Below are positions 63,001 to 64,000 of a stretch of DNA of 64,000 nucleotides, piece after piece. A model generated the notes under the pieces. That model was not told the DNA's origin and did not search any database. It saw only the letters and a list, made by a program, of their open reading frames with translations. Source of the stretch: Toxoplasma gondii ME49 (lineage: Eukaryota > Apicomplexa > Conoidasida > Eucoccidiorida > Sarcocystidae); assembly GCF_000006565.2 (NCBI RefSeq), contig NC_031471.1:2131688-2195687 (forward strand), in the 5' to 3' direction. Position 1 is the stretch's first letter; each line of letters begins with the position of its first letter. The translations under genes were made by a program, and so were the position numbers.

Positions 63001-63880
63001 TTTCCCTGGAGCCGACCGAAGGTGTAATGCGATTCACAGCAGAAGTGAGCAACAAGGAATGGCATCGTGCCTGCACACTTTGCTACACCGTCCCACAATC
63101 TGAAGCTCTCTCCCATCAGCATCGATGGTAGTTGATCCAAGATATACTGCAAACAAGGAAGAGATGACGCTTTTCGTTTCTGCAAAACATCATGCTATTG
63201 TCTGAGTGTCGACTTTCCACATCGCCTCTAGCTGCCTGCTAGCTCCACCACTCCAAGGCGGTGACAACAGACGCCATATGATGTGCAAGCACCGCTGCGA
63301 GCTGCTCTGCTCATCGGCGTCTCCGTTACGCAAGTTGCTGCCGTGATCAGATCTGATGCTGCTCACCCAACAATCCAAATCATGCTCTCGCAACACATAA
63401 ACACATATACCTCAGTTTCTGGTCTCCGATGGAACTATCCCCGACCCACTTCGACCCATTGTTTCGTCCCTGTCGCACGCCTTGCGAGCGCCTTGTCTCT
63501 CTCCATCGCGCCTCCATCACACTCGTATCAGCCTGTCATGCCTTCCAGCTGATGCCTACCGCCTGTGCACCAAAGCAAAACACCACTGCCCTGGCCAGGT
63601 AGAGACAGCCCTATGCACCGAGTTGAGCCTCGACTAATCCAGTGCATAGCGCCGCCAGTACTTGGTACCTCAAGTAGCCGCCAGCCCCTAAGGACATCGA
63701 CCACTAAATACGTGCGTGACACTCCTCGAGCGCTCGCACGCCAACGGGAGTACATTTCCTCACACGAATCGTCCCGCCAGGACGAGAAACGACCTTCCCA
63801 GATTTCCCACCTAGACAAGAGAAAACCCCCACATGCACACACAGGCAAAATGCCGTGGGACGCGTTCGCTTTCTTTTGCT
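57085..63880. repeat. Tandem array of about 1.7-kb subtelomeric satellite units (type B)
   Basis: The invariant landmark 'tgccgtgggacgcg' occurs at about 57290, 58719, 60426, 62129 and 63850. A second landmark, 'gcctaccgcctgtgc', occurs at 60129, 61832 and 63554 (periods 1,703 and 1,722). Copy 1 (from 57085) is interrupted by a gap; copies 2-4 are otherwise complete; copy 5 starts at 63554 and loses similarity after about 63880. About 1.2 kb of each unit is almost identical between copies, and about 0.5 kb (57810-58320, 59230-59735, 60950-61440, 62655-63165) is highly divergent. Open frames of 216, 137 and 122 codons overlap in different frames and follow the DNA conservation, so I call the array non-coding. 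Confidence 0.93.
58438..58715. other. Assembly gap, 278 N, inside the 1.7-kb array
   Basis: An estimated-size gap. Its left flank ends at 'gccatat' and its right flank resumes just before 'tgccgtgggacgcg'. In the intact units these two points are about 568 bp apart. Confidence 0.99.
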
Positions 63881-64000
63881 TAGGCACATCTGTGGATCAG
63901 TGGCTAGGCTAGTGGAGTCCATCAGTGGACTCACCTGGCCGATAGAAAGCCAGACGGGACCCACATACGGTTATGGCAAGTGCACGGACAACACAGTTAC
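63881..64000. other. Right end of window, array leaves register
   Basis: After 'ttgcttaggcacatctgtgg' the sequence no longer follows the type B unit. It contains 'gtggagtccatcagtggactcac', whose core tggagtcc/ggactca forms a small inverted repeat. Too short to classify. Confidence 0.5.

Noticed and set aside
57047..63912. Repeated 216-, 137- and 122-codon open frames in the 1.7-kb units
   Set aside because: They overlap each other in three frames, are conserved only because the DNA is nearly identical, have no known motif, and one is disrupted at the variable cassette. I treat them as satellite.
1..64000. CRISPR arrays, bacterial operons, phage, rRNA operon, tRNA genes
   Set aside because: The genome is eukaryotic; the regular repeats are satellites with units far too long for CRISPR, and no tRNA or rRNA signature was visible by eye. 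A tRNAscan/Infernal run would be needed to exclude short RNA genes.

Overview
The window is nuclear DNA of an apicomplexan, most likely Toxoplasma gondii (or the very close Hammondia hammondi). Three observations point there: (i) telomeric CCCTAAA repeats at 39544-40484; (ii) a tandem array at 36554-39443 whose units carry the PstI-centred ends of the T. gondii 529-bp repeat, the standard diagnostic PCR target; (iii) GC-rich, intron-containing genes with roughly 0.2-0.7 kb introns and a very large, insertion-rich version of a conserved eukaryotic protein.

Left part (1-36335), ordinary chromosomal DNA with three recognisable genes, all on the + strand. First, the 3' part of a giant VPS13-family bridge-like lipid-transfer protein gene (1-22679). 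I placed nine coding exons with consistent splice phases; they encode about 6,212 residues in this window, and the N-terminal chorein region lies upstream of it. Second, the gene for small-subunit ribosomal protein eS6/RPS6 (25644-26414), probably with a 5'-UTR intron. Third, a single-exon gene for an OTU-family cysteine protease/deubiquitinase (34716-36335). These are housekeeping functions (membrane lipid transport, translation, ubiquitin editing) and show no sign of forming one pathway. The 8.2-kb spacer between RPS6 and the OTU gene contains no gene I can recognise.

Middle (36336-40484): about five and a half units of the 529-type satellite (observed periods 519-524 bp) run into a gap of exactly 100 N. 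Immediately after the gap comes a telomere array reading CCCTAAA on the + strand, perfect near the gap and degenerate further right. That polarity and gradient are those of a genuine left chromosome end, so the sequence on the two sides of the gap is probably not contiguous as drawn.

Right part (40485-64000): subtelomeric, with no recognisable protein gene. It is built from a mosaic satellite superfamily. A diverged copy lies at about 47.4-48.9 kb. A nearly identical 1.47-kb block occurs at 50095-51560 and 53064-54529, with an extra partial copy at 52481-53062. A tandem array of about 1.7-kb units (57085-63880) follows, in which a nearly invariant 1.2-kb part alternates with a hypervariable cassette of about 0.5 kb. 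A second gap of 278 N (58438-58715) interrupts this array.

I found no new enzymatic or defence system. The most interesting material is the satellite architecture, the telomere/gap arrangement, and the giant VPS13 with its resolved C-terminal exons.
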